This document shows, one piece after another, positions 54,558 to 61,300 of a stretch of 64,000 bases of DNA. The DNA comes from CAYULW01 sp964445815 (GTDB lineage: Bacteria; Bacteroidota; Bacteroidia; Flavobacteriales_E; Vicingaceae): the NCBI GenBank assembly GCA_964445815.1, contig CAYULW010000004.1, forward strand, positions 186,001-250,000, read 5' to 3'. Below the pieces are notes generated by a model. The model made no database searches and was not told the DNA's origin. It saw nothing but the letters and a program-made list of their open reading frames with translations. The first letter of the stretch is position 1. Each line of letters opens with the position of its first letter. A program made the translations under genes and the position numbers.

Positions 54558-54574
54558 GATATTGATTTAAAAGT

Positions 54575-54591
54575 ACTTTGTATTTCAAAGT
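54575..54591 (-). promoter_or_regulatory. Operator-like palindrome before creD
   Basis: ACTTTG-N5-CAAAGT (centre TATTT), followed toward the gene by a 15-bp sequence identical to that at the regulator operon (54566-54580 versus 55541-55555). Likely target of the winged-helix regulator. Confidence 0.65.
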
Positions 54592-54609
54592 GATTAGTAA
54601 AAAAAATTT

Positions 54610-54897
54610 TTATTTATTATTGATCAGTTTTTCTAATGCTGTTAAATGATTCTTAAATAATTGTTTACCCAATTTGGTAGCAGAGTAAGAGGTCTTCGGT
54701 TTTCTGCCGATAAACTCTTTGTGGACTTCTATCATTTCTTTCTTCTCTAACGCCAAAAGATGGCTTGCCAAATTCCCGTCGGTTACTTTAAGCGTTTCTT
54801 TCAGGGAATTGAAATCCATGCTGTCGTTGACCATCAGTATAGACATCAGCCCGAGTCTGACCCTACTCTCAAATACCTTCTGTAATCCTTCGATCAT
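54610..54897 (-). CDS. Winged-helix transcriptional regulator (HTH_34 type)
   Basis: A 95-residue regulator: FESRVRLGLMSILMVNDSMDFNSLKETLKVTDGNLASHLLALEKKEMIEVHKEFIGRKPKTSY spans the winged helix (given by residues ~8-70), typical of ArsR/MarR-like HTH_34 proteins that respond without a sensor domain. It begins inside the stop of the upstream membrane gene (ATGA overlap of 4 bp) and precedes creD. It probably controls both units through the repeated palindrome. Confidence 0.88.
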   Translation of the reverse strand: MIEGLQKVFESRVRLGLMSILMVNDSMDFNSLKETLKVTDGNLASHLLALEKKEMIEVHKEFIGRKPKTSYSATKLGKQLFKNHLTALEKLINNK

Positions 54898-55541
54898 TTT
54901 CTATCGTATTTGAAATACATGAGTCCGCCGTAAACAATGTGGAGAATGCCAAAACCGATCGCCCAAAACAATATGCCGTAGCCGATGTAAAAGGAGGCAA
55001 TTAGTCCCAAAGCAACTTCAAGGAGTCCTAGATTGCGGATGTCTCTTAGGGTATATTTACTTGCGTTCAAAAGAGACATGCCATAAAAGATCAGTGTAAC
55101 CGGTGCGATTAATCCAAACAGACCATGATAAGCTAAGGCCAATGAAAATACACCACCAGCTACCAAAGGAATCAACAGATTAATGAGTAGTCTTTGGCTT
55201 GTGGTACCCCACATGCTCTGTCCCTTTTTCTTAGCTTTCTTTAGCGTAAACAAAAAACCAAAAGTTATGGCGACAACCAAGGTAATAGTTGCAGCAATCA
55301 GCAACTTCCAAAAAACAGAAGTGGTGATGTGATTCAGACTGAAATAAAAACCATCGTATAGTGAACTGTCTAGATTGGCTTTAATGATGTAATATCCGTA
55401 GGCTGCTCCTGCTAAAGCAGTGAGTCCTGCCATCACCCCCGATAAGCCGCTCAAAGAAATGAATTTGGAAGATTCTTCCATCATTGCCCTGATCTGACTA
55501 AGCTGTTCGAGACTGTCTTTTTGTTGCTTTTCTTTTTCCAT
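54894..55541 (-). CDS. Membrane protein coupled to the regulator
   Basis: A 215-residue protein with a soluble front (LEQLSQIRAMMEESSKFISLSGLSG) and about six hydrophobic helices. Proteins with this front are often found directly before an HTH_34 regulator and CreD in Bacteroidota, where they may sense the membrane state and relay it to the regulator; that is inference. The 4-bp overlap with the regulator gene shows coupling. Confidence 0.8.
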   Translation of the reverse strand: MEKEKQQKDSLEQLSQIRAMMEESSKFISLSGLSGVMAGLTALAGAAYGYYIIKANLDSSLYDGFYFSLNHITTSVFWKLLIAATITLVVAITFGFLFTLKKAKKKGQSMWGTTSQRLLINLLIPLVAGGVFSLALAYHGLFGLIAPVTLIFYGMSLLNASKYTLRDIRNLGLLEVALGLIASFYIGYGILFWAIGFGILHIVYGGLMYFKYDRK

Positions 55542-55549
55542 TTAAAAGT

Positions 55550-55566
55550 ACTTTGAAATGCAAAGT
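55550..55566 (-). promoter_or_regulatory. Operator-like palindrome before the membrane-regulator operon
   Basis: ACTTTGAAATGCAAAGT, extendable to 7-bp arms (TACTTTG/CAAAGTA, 55549-55567), lies 8 bp before the start codon. It shares its arms, spacing and flank with the site at 54575-54591. Confidence 0.65.
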
Positions 55567-55687
55567 AAAATAAATAAATGAAATCGAACAAATTTTAATG
55601 AAGATAATTTTGAATAGAACAGAAATTGATTACAGATTAATTACTTTTAAAACCTATCAAAGTGCGCATTAAGAAAAAGCACTTCAA

Positions 55688-55905
55688 CTACGATTTTGCC
55701 ATTTCCTGCTCAAATTCGATGATAACGAACTCAGCAAAATAAGTGATCTTCTGAGGGACATTTAAATAAGACTTTCCTTCGTATTCTGCTTGTGGTGTGT
55801 AACCGATAAATGCAGGAACGGCAGTGGCCACCGGTACCACTGAATTGGGAAAAGCATTGATTTCATCAATATATACGCCGGAGATTTGATGTTGGCTAAG
55901 TCCAT
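55688..55905 (-). pseudogene. Decayed contractile-tail sheath gene (frameshift and internal deletion)
   Basis: Reading minus from ATG 55905 gives MDLANIKSP, then the frame breaks: one G is missing at 55876-55881 (CCGGCG where CCGGGCG is expected). In the next frame the sheath N terminus continues as GVYIDEINAFPNSVV, AVPAFIGYTPQAEYEGKSYL and NVPQKIT, parallel to residues 9-54 of the intact sheath at 58569. At about 55741 it jumps straight to AEFVIIEFEQEMAKS, the last 15 residues of a sheath, and stops at 55688. About 460 codons are missing. The copy differs from the intact gene, so it is a separate paralogue, not a recent duplication. Confidence 0.85.
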
Positions 55906-56007
55906 GATAGTTGTTGTTTTTAGTTAATTGGGGATGTTATAAATATAAGGAATTGATATTATTCCTAAATAATTGAACCTAATACGATTACTTCTACAAA
56001 TAGAGAA

Positions 56008-56015
56008 TACCTTTG
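56008..56015 (+). promoter_or_regulatory. -7-like element inside an inverted repeat
   Basis: TACCTTTG matches TAnnTTTG. It lies within an inverted repeat CTACAAA-N11-TTTGTAG (55994-56018), 30 bp before the 70-residue gene. No proper -33 box is seen, so use as a promoter is uncertain. Confidence 0.35.
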
Positions 56016-56044
56016 TAGGTAACTTAAGATAAAGTTTAACCGAA

Positions 56045-56257
56045 ATGACAAAGTCACCCAAGAAGGGTCAAAAACTCAAAGCTTCTACCAAAGATCTTTT
56101 TGATCAATGGCGAGATGCGACCACTCTCAGGTCAGGAGATTCAAGTTCCACAAGATGGTATAAAATAACCATGCGTATTCTTGGCATTGTATTGATCATT
56201 ATTTTCAGTCCTTTAATCTTATTGATATTACTATTTGCACTATTAGCGGCCTTATGA
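56045..56257 (+). CDS. Small membrane protein, 70 residues
   Basis: A basic/polar N-terminal half (MTKSPKKGQKLKASTKDLFDQ) and one C-terminal hydrophobic stretch (ILGIVLIIIFSPLILLILLFALLAAL, residues ~45-70) that can span the membrane once or form a hairpin. The stop overlaps the next start (ATGA). It lies between the sheath relic and the tRNA. Family unknown. Confidence 0.65.
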   Translation: MTKSPKKGQKLKASTKDLFDQWRDATTLRSGDSSSTRWYKITMRILGIVLIIIFSPLILLILLFALLAAL

Positions 56258-56607
56258 TGGCACAATTCAAATCATATGGCTTTCGCTTACCACTTCTCGC
56301 ATTCATTGTTCATCAAATCCTTCAACATCTGCTTCATGTTAAAATTTCTTTTGCCGACAATTATCTAGATCCTTTTTGTTTGGCAGTATTTGTACTTTAT
56401 GCTTATCGCTTGCAGCAGACTTATTTTTTCCGACAGACCCAATTGAGTTTATTGGAAGTTGGCATTCTTACTTTGTTTCTCTTTGCAGTTACGGAGCTGT
56501 TATTTCCTTATTTATCTGAACAATTTATAGCTGATGTTTGGGATGGTTTGGCTATAGGGTTCGGTTCAATTTGGTTTGTTGTGACAGCAAAGAAGATAGA
56601 GGTATAG
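56254..56607 (+). CDS. Small polytopic membrane protein, 117 residues
   Basis: About four hydrophobic segments (~12-28, ~40-55, ~66-85, ~95-111), beginning MAQFKSYGFRLPLLAFIVHQ. ATG 56254 and ATG 56257 are both possible. It reads like conserved uncharacterised membrane proteins in Bacteroidota. It shares 4 bp with the upstream small gene, so the pair is co-translated. Confidence 0.7.
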   Translation: MMAQFKSYGFRLPLLAFIVHQILQHLLHVKISFADNYLDPFCLAVFVLYAYRLQQTYFFRQTQLSLLEVGILTLFLFAVTELLFPYLSEQFIADVWDGLAIGFGSIWFVVTAKKIEV

Positions 56608-56668
56608 GAGTTAAATTATAAAAACTTAAAAAGATTGACTCCCTTTGCTTTTCAACCTTTTTATTTTC

Positions 56669-56686
56669 AAGTGACCTCGGCAGGAT
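56669..56686 (+). repeat. Direct repeat of the tRNA-Arg 3' end (att-like)
   Basis: AAGTGACCTCGGCAGGAT is identical to 56938-56955, which covers the last 15 nt of the tRNA plus 3 flanking bases. Flanking bases also agree in part (CTTTT.ATT). Such a displaced tRNA 3' end is the usual trace of integration by a tyrosine recombinase; no integrase lies between the copies. Confidence 0.65.
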
Positions 56687-56902
56687 GATCTTCGATGATC
56701 CTGAAAAGCTCCGCTTTGAAAATCAACAAAATAAACATCAGCTTATTTTAAAATAAAAAAGCAAGCTTTAAACTATATGAGGGATTGACTCCCTTCAATC
56801 GTCTACCCTTTGAGTTCCGTAGTCTAAATGAAAAGTCTCAAATCAAAGATTTGTACTTTTTGATTTAAGAAAATTTGAGCAAGCTCATTTTCTTAAATAC
56901 AA

Positions 56903-56930
56903 AAAAGTCTGCTCATTTGAGCAGACTTTT
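56903..56930 (-). terminator. Terminator of tRNA-Arg
   Basis: AAAAGTCTGCTCA and TGAGCAGACTTTT form a 13-bp perfect stem, with the A-run at 56901-56906 giving a U-tract on the minus strand, 10 bp beyond the tRNA 3' end. Confidence 0.85.
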
Positions 56931-56940
56931 CATTCTTAAG

Positions 56941-57014
56941 TGACCTCGGCAGGATTCAAACCTGCAACCTCCAGAGCCGTAATCTGGTGCACTATTCAGT
57001 TATGCTACGAGGCC
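56941..57014 (-). tRNA. tRNA-Arg (anticodon ACG)
   Basis: A complete 74-nt cloverleaf on the minus strand: acceptor GGCCTCG/CGAGGTC with discriminator A, D-stem GCAT/GTGC, anticodon arm CCAGA-TTACGGC-TCTGG with anticodon ACG at loop positions 34-36, and T-arm GCAGG-TTTGAAT-CCTGC. The 3' CCA is not encoded and must be added. Its 3' end faces the att-like repeat, away from the injection-system genes. Confidence 0.95.
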
Positions 57015-57207
57015 ATTGGAGGCGCAAAATTAGATAAAATGCTTCTAGTAGCTATTATTTAGAGCTACTTTATTTTAGGTTTAAATGATCTTTAACTTGA
57101 TGGCTTTTTCAAGAACTTTTTCTTCGTGCTATGATTTATAATTAGGTATAAATACGCGATTTTTTAAAATGAGTAAAACTACTCTGTTAGTCGTAAAGTT
57201 ATCATTA

Positions 57208-57215
57208 TAGGTTTG
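57208..57215 (+). promoter_or_regulatory. -7 element of the contractile injection operon
   Basis: TAGGTTTG matches TAnnTTTG exactly, 17 bp before ATG 57233. No good -33 TTTG is present at the usual distance, so it may need an activator. The 218-bp gap after the tRNA shows nothing else I can name. Confidence 0.5.
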
Positions 57216-57232
57216 TTACAGAACTTATTTAG

Positions 57233-57805
57233 ATGCTTTCTGAAGCCGTAAAATTCACAAAAGAACAATTGGAAGAATTCTTTTCTCAAAAGGGAAATGA
57301 ATCTCAGAAGATGTTGCAATTGTGTTCGCTTTCCCAATTGAACCATTCCCAAAAAGATGACGATGCGGACAATCTGATCAGAATGTCTATTGTCAACATC
57401 GAAGAGGCCGAAAGCATGGCACACCGCATGCCAAAAACAGAGAGCGCAGGTCAGCATGTGAAACAAAATCCGGCCGTTTACCTCAATGTATATCTTCTCT
57501 TTTCTATGGATTTTCAAACGGAGCATTATTTAGACGGATTGGAGTGGTTGTCGCTGATTGTTTTGTTTTTTCAACAGCATTCGTCGTTTAATTCAGCAAC
57601 TACACCAATGCCTTCCGGAATAGATAAACTCAATTTTGACCTGATCAATATTGATATTGATAACATGAGTCGGTTTTGGGGCGCATTAGGTGCCAATTAT
57701 CAACCCTCAGTCGTATACAAAATGCGCATGCTCATGATTGATGCTTCTGCCGTTGAAGCAGAGTTGGCAAGTATTCATCAACCAAATGCCGGAGTAGGAC
57801 AATGA
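57233..57805 (+). CDS. eCIS tail-terminator/cap protein (DUF4255, Afp16/Pvc16-like)
   Basis: A 190-residue protein of the DUF4255 family: MLSEAVKFTKEQLEEFF, MSIVNIEEAESMAH and VYLNVYLLFSMDF are the typical order, then YLDGLEWLSLIVLFFQQH and the closing YQPSVVYKMRMLMI. In Afp/PVC particles Afp16 caps the sheath-tube end and sets the length. Placing this gene first is the arrangement seen in several Bacteroidota eCIS clusters, whereas afp16 is last in Serratia. It overlaps the next gene by 4 bp. Confidence 0.9.
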   Translation: MLSEAVKFTKEQLEEFFSQKGNESQKMLQLCSLSQLNHSQKDDDADNLIRMSIVNIEEAESMAHRMPKTESAGQHVKQNPAVYLNVYLLFSMDFQTEHYLDGLEWLSLIVLFFQQHSSFNSATTPMPSGIDKLNFDLINIDIDNMSRFWGALGANYQPSVVYKMRMLMIDASAVEAELASIHQPNAGVGQ

Positions 57806-58557
57806 AGGCACTTTTTCAAATAGAGCTACAACATGAATACTTTGGCGGAAGAGCAGCGCATTTAAGTCTTCAGCCTTTAGCTTTTGTGCAAACGTTGGTT
57901 AATAAAGACCGTCTGAGGATCAAATACGAGTCGGGAGGCTTAAAATGTTTTTGCGAGGAAGACTTAGAAGTCTTAACAGAATATTCAGAGTTCTGTTTTT
58001 GGCTAAGTTATACTAGCGATGATTTTTTGTATTACTCAGATTTTCCTGATGACTTGTTGTTCGATCAACCCAAATACCAATGGACTAGCGTACAAGGGCA
58101 GAATGAACTGCTCATGGAACCACTCTCTGAAGCTTATGCTTCCAAATGTTTGAAAAGTCATTGGGATCGTCCAAAAACAGCCATAGGAATAGTTGCACTT
58201 TCCGCAGAGCACTTAAATGTGGGGACTCCGTTTCAGATTCGATTCAAAACAAAAAAAACATACTGGGAATATCGGATTCATGCAAAGCAATTGTCTGACA
58301 ACTGGCAATTTACTTTAGAGGATACACTGTCAAAGTGGACGTTTAAGCAATTGACCGAGCAAGGCAAAATGACCTTCAGGTCAACCGAAGCTTTGCCTTA
58401 CAAGAGCAAAGCAGATGATCGCTTATTACTCAAGTGGGAGAACAATGAAGATGTTTTTCAGTATCAGCAATTTAAAAAGATTTTGCCCTATCCTAACTTT
58501 CGATACAGGAAGCAAGACCAAAATGTAAATATTAGCCCTATTCATATAACCATTTAA
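57802..58557 (+). CDS. Unrecognised eCIS-locus protein, 251 residues
   Basis: It overlaps the cap gene (ATGA) and precedes the sheath by 11 bp, so it belongs to the operon. The sequence has no signal peptide or membrane helix. It is strand-rich, with HEYFGGRAAHLSLQPLAF near the start, many Trp/Tyr residues (WLSYTSDDFLYYSDF, KKTYWEYRIHAKQLSDNWQF), and a repeated alternation like an Ig or beta-sandwich pair. By place it could be a second cap or adaptor protein like the cap adaptor reported for AlgoCIS, or a chaperone. I cannot assign it. Confidence 0.75.
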   Translation: MKALFQIELQHEYFGGRAAHLSLQPLAFVQTLVNKDRLRIKYESGGLKCFCEEDLEVLTEYSEFCFWLSYTSDDFLYYSDFPDDLLFDQPKYQWTSVQGQNELLMEPLSEAYASKCLKSHWDRPKTAIGIVALSAEHLNVGTPFQIRFKTKKTYWEYRIHAKQLSDNWQFTLEDTLSKWTFKQLTEQGKMTFRSTEALPYKSKADDRLLLKWENNEDVFQYQQFKKILPYPNFRYRKQDQNVNISPIHITI

Positions 58558-58568
58558 ACTAAATTATT

Positions 58569-60167
58569 ATGGCATTAAACTTAAAAACCCCCGGGGTATA
58601 CATCGAAGAAAAGAGCGCTTTTCCCAATTCCGTAGTTGGTGTTGAGACAGCAATTCCTGCCTTTGTTGGATACACTCAAAAAGCAAAATTCAAGGGAGAG
58701 TCTCTTTTGAATAAACCTGTAAAAATTGACTCCTTTAAAGAGTTTGAGCAATTCTACGGTGCAGGCTGTAAAACCACTTACGGATTGACCGAAATAGATA
58801 CAAGTAAGGAAGATGCGCCCGAACCGGATTTACATCTGGAAGACAAGGCCTATACCTTAGATGCGGATGTCGGCACTCGCTTCAATCTTTATGAGTCGCT
58901 CAAGTTTTTCTATCAAAATGGTGGAGGAACCTGTTTTATTGTTGCAGTTGGAACATATGATAAAGGTGTTGTAACACCTGATTTTTCAACTTCGCCTTTT
59001 GAAGCGGGAATCAAAAAACTAGAAAAGGAGACAGAACCAACCATGTTAGTTATTCCTGATGCAGTTTTACTAGACGATAGCGATTGCTATTCTTTACAAC
59101 AACAAATGTTGATGCATTGTGGCAAACAACAAAATCGAGTATCCATATTAGATGTCACGCAAGGAGATAGAGGTTTGGATGATCCTACCTTCAATCCGGT
59201 AGATAATTTTAGAAATGCAGTCGCTTCAGACTACTTGAGCTATGGTGCTGCATATTATCCCTATTTGCACACAACCATTATGCAATTGCCCGAAATCAGC
59301 TTTCAGAACTTAAATGCCGATGGCGTTAAGGTTTTGCAGGGCGTTTGTAATGACTTTGCGGGAACTTTGGGTGATGCTCAGAAAACTGCAATTAAGCCAT
59401 ACATTGACGGCATGGGTGCTGCTCCTGCAGATGCAGGTGGAGATGATGCCGGAGACGGAGGTGATGGTGGAGATGCTGGTGATGGCGGTGCTGCCAATAA
59501 AGCACCTGACGCACATACTATAAATAGTGTGCTCTCGATTGCAGTTCCTGATTATAAACTGGTCATGGAGTCCATTCTTAAGAAGAAAAACCTATTGCCG
59601 CCTTCTGGTGCTATGGCAGGTGTGTATTCCTTAGTAGATAGCCAAAGAGGGGTGTGGAAAGCACCGGCAAATGTAGCAGTGAGTAGTGTGATTAGTCCTG
59701 CGGTGTTGATTGACCACAATCAACAACAAGATTTAAACGCTCCAATTTTAGGAAAAGCCGTTTGTGCCATTCGTCCATTTATTGGTTTAGGGACCATGGT
59801 CTGGGGAGCAAGAACTTTAGATGCGAACAGTCTGGATTGGAGATACATGAACGTAAGAAGAACCATGATCATGTTGGAGCAATCGATCAAATTTGCTGCA
59901 AAAGCTTATGTTTTTGAACCCAATGTTAAAAACACCTGGGTTTCTATTGAGTCAATGATCTCTAACTTCTTGACCAATATGTGGAAACAAGGTGCTCTGG
60001 CGGGGGCAGTTCCGGCTGATGCTTTTTCAGTAAGCGTAGGTTTAGGAACCACAATGACGGCAGTTGATATCTTAGAAGGTATCATGAGAATTGAAGTCAA
60101 AGTGGCCGTCTCTCGTCCTGCAGAGTTCATCGTTATCACATTTGAACAGCAAATGCAGAAATCATAA
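58569..60167 (+). CDS. eCIS contractile sheath protein (Afp2-4/Pvc2-4-like)
   Basis: A 532-residue sheath subunit. N-terminal LKTPGVYIEEKSAFPNSV and VGVETAIPAFVGYTQKA form the inter-subunit arm; the middle has FFYQNGGGTCFIVAVGTY and LVIPDAV; the C-terminal domain has GVYSLVDSQRGVWKAPANVAV, NSLDWRYMNVRRTMIMLEQSIK and RPAEFIVITFEQQMQKS, shown here by pieces. The sheath contracts and drives the inner tube outward. Residues ~280-310 hold an Asp/Gly-rich insertion (DDAGDGGDGGDAGDGG) without a counterpart in the usual family. Only one intact sheath gene is present here. Confidence 0.95.
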   Translation: MALNLKTPGVYIEEKSAFPNSVVGVETAIPAFVGYTQKAKFKGESLLNKPVKIDSFKEFEQFYGAGCKTTYGLTEIDTSKEDAPEPDLHLEDKAYTLDADVGTRFNLYESLKFFYQNGGGTCFIVAVGTYDKGVVTPDFSTSPFEAGIKKLEKETEPTMLVIPDAVLLDDSDCYSLQQQMLMHCGKQQNRVSILDVTQGDRGLDDPTFNPVDNFRNAVASDYLSYGAAYYPYLHTTIMQLPEISFQNLNADGVKVLQGVCNDFAGTLGDAQKTAIKPYIDGMGAAPADAGGDDAGDGGDGGDAGDGGAANKAPDAHTINSVLSIAVPDYKLVMESILKKKNLLPPSGAMAGVYSLVDSQRGVWKAPANVAVSSVISPAVLIDHNQQQDLNAPILGKAVCAIRPFIGLGTMVWGARTLDANSLDWRYMNVRRTMIMLEQSIKFAAKAYVFEPNVKNTWVSIESMISNFLTNMWKQGALAGAVPADAFSVSVGLGTTMTAVDILEGIMRIEVKVAVSRPAEFIVITFEQQMQKS

Positions 60168-60205
60168 TTCATCCAATTTAAAAACACATAAAAAAATAAG
60201 AAATC

Positions 60206-60676
60206 ATGGCAGATGATGGATCAAAACAAAGTGAATCGCAAAAAGCATGGCCCATATCCAAATTTTACTTTACGGTAGATTTTGGTGGGGCAATGAAAAA
60301 CACATCCTTTCAGGAGATATCCGGATTAGATGTTGAATCACAACCCATAGAGTACAGAGCAGGAGACAGTTCAGTTTTCTCCACGATAAAAATGCCCGGA
60401 ATGACCAAGTTTAGCAATATCACCTTTAAGAAAGGTGTGTTTGTAAAAGACAACCAGTTCTTCGATTGGTATAATCAGATCAAGATGAATACCATTAAGA
60501 GAGTGGCCATTACCATTAAACTTCTTGATGAAGGAGGTAATCCGACAATGACTTGGACACTTAAAAATGCATGGCCAACCAAGATTACCGGTACCGACCT
60601 TAAGTCGGATGGCAATGAAGTGGCCGTTGAGACACTGGAAGTTGCTCACGAAGGTTTGGAAATAGCCAATAAATAA
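60206..60676 (+). CDS. eCIS inner tube protein 1 (Afp1/Pvc1-like)
   Basis: A 156-residue gp19/Hcp-like tube subunit. WPISKFYFTVDFG, FQEISGLDVESQPIEYRAG, MPGMTKFSNITFKKGVF and LKNAWPTKITGTDLKSDGNEVAVETLEVAHEGL follow the family in order. It stacks as hexameric rings to build the needle that carries cargo. It lies 38 bp after the sheath. Confidence 0.93.
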   Translation: MADDGSKQSESQKAWPISKFYFTVDFGGAMKNTSFQEISGLDVESQPIEYRAGDSSVFSTIKMPGMTKFSNITFKKGVFVKDNQFFDWYNQIKMNTIKRVAITIKLLDEGGNPTMTWTLKNAWPTKITGTDLKSDGNEVAVETLEVAHEGLEIANK

Positions 60677-60690
60677 AATCAACTAAACCA

Positions 60691-61131
60691 ATGAGTAAGC
60701 AATACCCCTCTCCGGGATTTTATTTTCAGGTTCAGATTGCAAAAGATACCTATTCCTTTAAGGAAGTGGATGGTATTTCTGTAGAGATGGACATGGAAGA
60801 AATTGCGGAAGGAGGGGTCAATGCTTACAAACACAAAGTGCCTACTCGTCCGAAATTCACTGATCTGGAACTGAAACGCGGCTTTGTTCCCAAGAATTCT
60901 TTATTGGGGAAATTATGCGCTTCTATATTGATGGATCCGGTGTTGGACAATATCAAGCGCACCACCATGACAGTGCATTTGTTAGATGAAAAAGGCAAGC
61001 CCTCTATGAGTTGGTCTTTTTATGATGCATGGCCCATCTCATGGAACGTGAGCAAATTAGATGCGATGGATAATAATTATGCTGTAGAATCACTCAAAAT
61101 GACCTACAGCTACTTTAAAGCTAAATCATAA
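60691..61131 (+). CDS. eCIS inner tube protein 2 (Afp5/Pvc5-like)
   Basis: A 146-residue paralogue of tube protein 1 with PSPGFYFQVQIAKD, FKEVDGISVEMDMEEIAEGG, PKFTDLELKRGFVPK and FYDAWPISWNVSKLDAMDNNYAVESLKMTYSYF. In AFP/PVC, Afp5 is the special ring joining the tube to the baseplate hub; the place directly before the Afp6-Afp7 positions supports that. 14 bp after tube protein 1. Confidence 0.9.
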   Translation: MSKQYPSPGFYFQVQIAKDTYSFKEVDGISVEMDMEEIAEGGVNAYKHKVPTRPKFTDLELKRGFVPKNSLLGKLCASILMDPVLDNIKRTTMTVHLLDEKGKPSMSWSFYDAWPISWNVSKLDAMDNNYAVESLKMTYSYFKAKS

Positions 61132-61136
61132 TTCAG

Positions 61137-61298
61137 ATGACTTTAATCATAAAAGAACTTGTGGTCAAATCAACAATCATTGATAAAAAACCGAGTCAGA
61201 CAGAAGAAGCGTATTCGCAAAAGTTGCTAAAGGAAGAAATTATTAAAGCATGTGCCTCAAAAGTAATTCGACATTTAAAGAATAAAAACAAGCGTTAG
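61137..61298 (+). CDS. Small eCIS protein, DUF5908-like, in the Afp6 position
   Basis: A 53-residue frame from ATG 61137 (MTLIIKELVVKSTIIDKK), followed by a helical and basic C-terminal part (KEEIIKACASKVIRHLKNKNK). It is 5 bp after tube protein 2 and 2 bp before the LysM gene, so it must be translated within the operon. Bacteroidota eCIS loci often hold a DUF5908 peptide of this size here, equal in position to the tiny afp6/pvc6 gene. Its role is unknown. Confidence 0.82.
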   Translation: MTLIIKELVVKSTIIDKKPSQTEEAYSQKLLKEEIIKACASKVIRHLKNKNKR

Positions 61299-61300
61299 AA

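Larger units (their letters stand above)
56608..56940. other. 333-bp non-coding region with tRNA-end repeat and hairpins
   Basis: No gene is seen. It holds (i) an 18-bp copy of the tRNA-Arg 3' end at 56669-56686, (ii) a 13-bp repeat GATTGACTCCCTT at about 56632 and 56783, (iii) an imperfect hairpin ATTTAAGAAAAT...ATTTTCTTAAAT at about 56862-56898, and (iv) the tRNA terminator at 56903-56930. It looks like a recombination scar. Confidence 0.6.

Noticed and set aside
55688..55905. Real mini-sheath protein instead of a pseudogene
   Set aside because: The frame with the sheath similarity has no ATG/GTG/TTG before the conserved part, and the natural ATG is out of frame by one base.
56608..56940. 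Second tRNA gene at the repeat 56669-56686
   Set aside because: Only the 3' end of tRNA-Arg matches; the rest cannot fold into a cloverleaf.
59310..59523. Opposite-strand and frame-shifted ORFs over the Gly/Asp-rich sheath insertion
   Set aside because: They exist only because the repetitive GC-rich codons lack stops in other frames; no start context or domain supports them.
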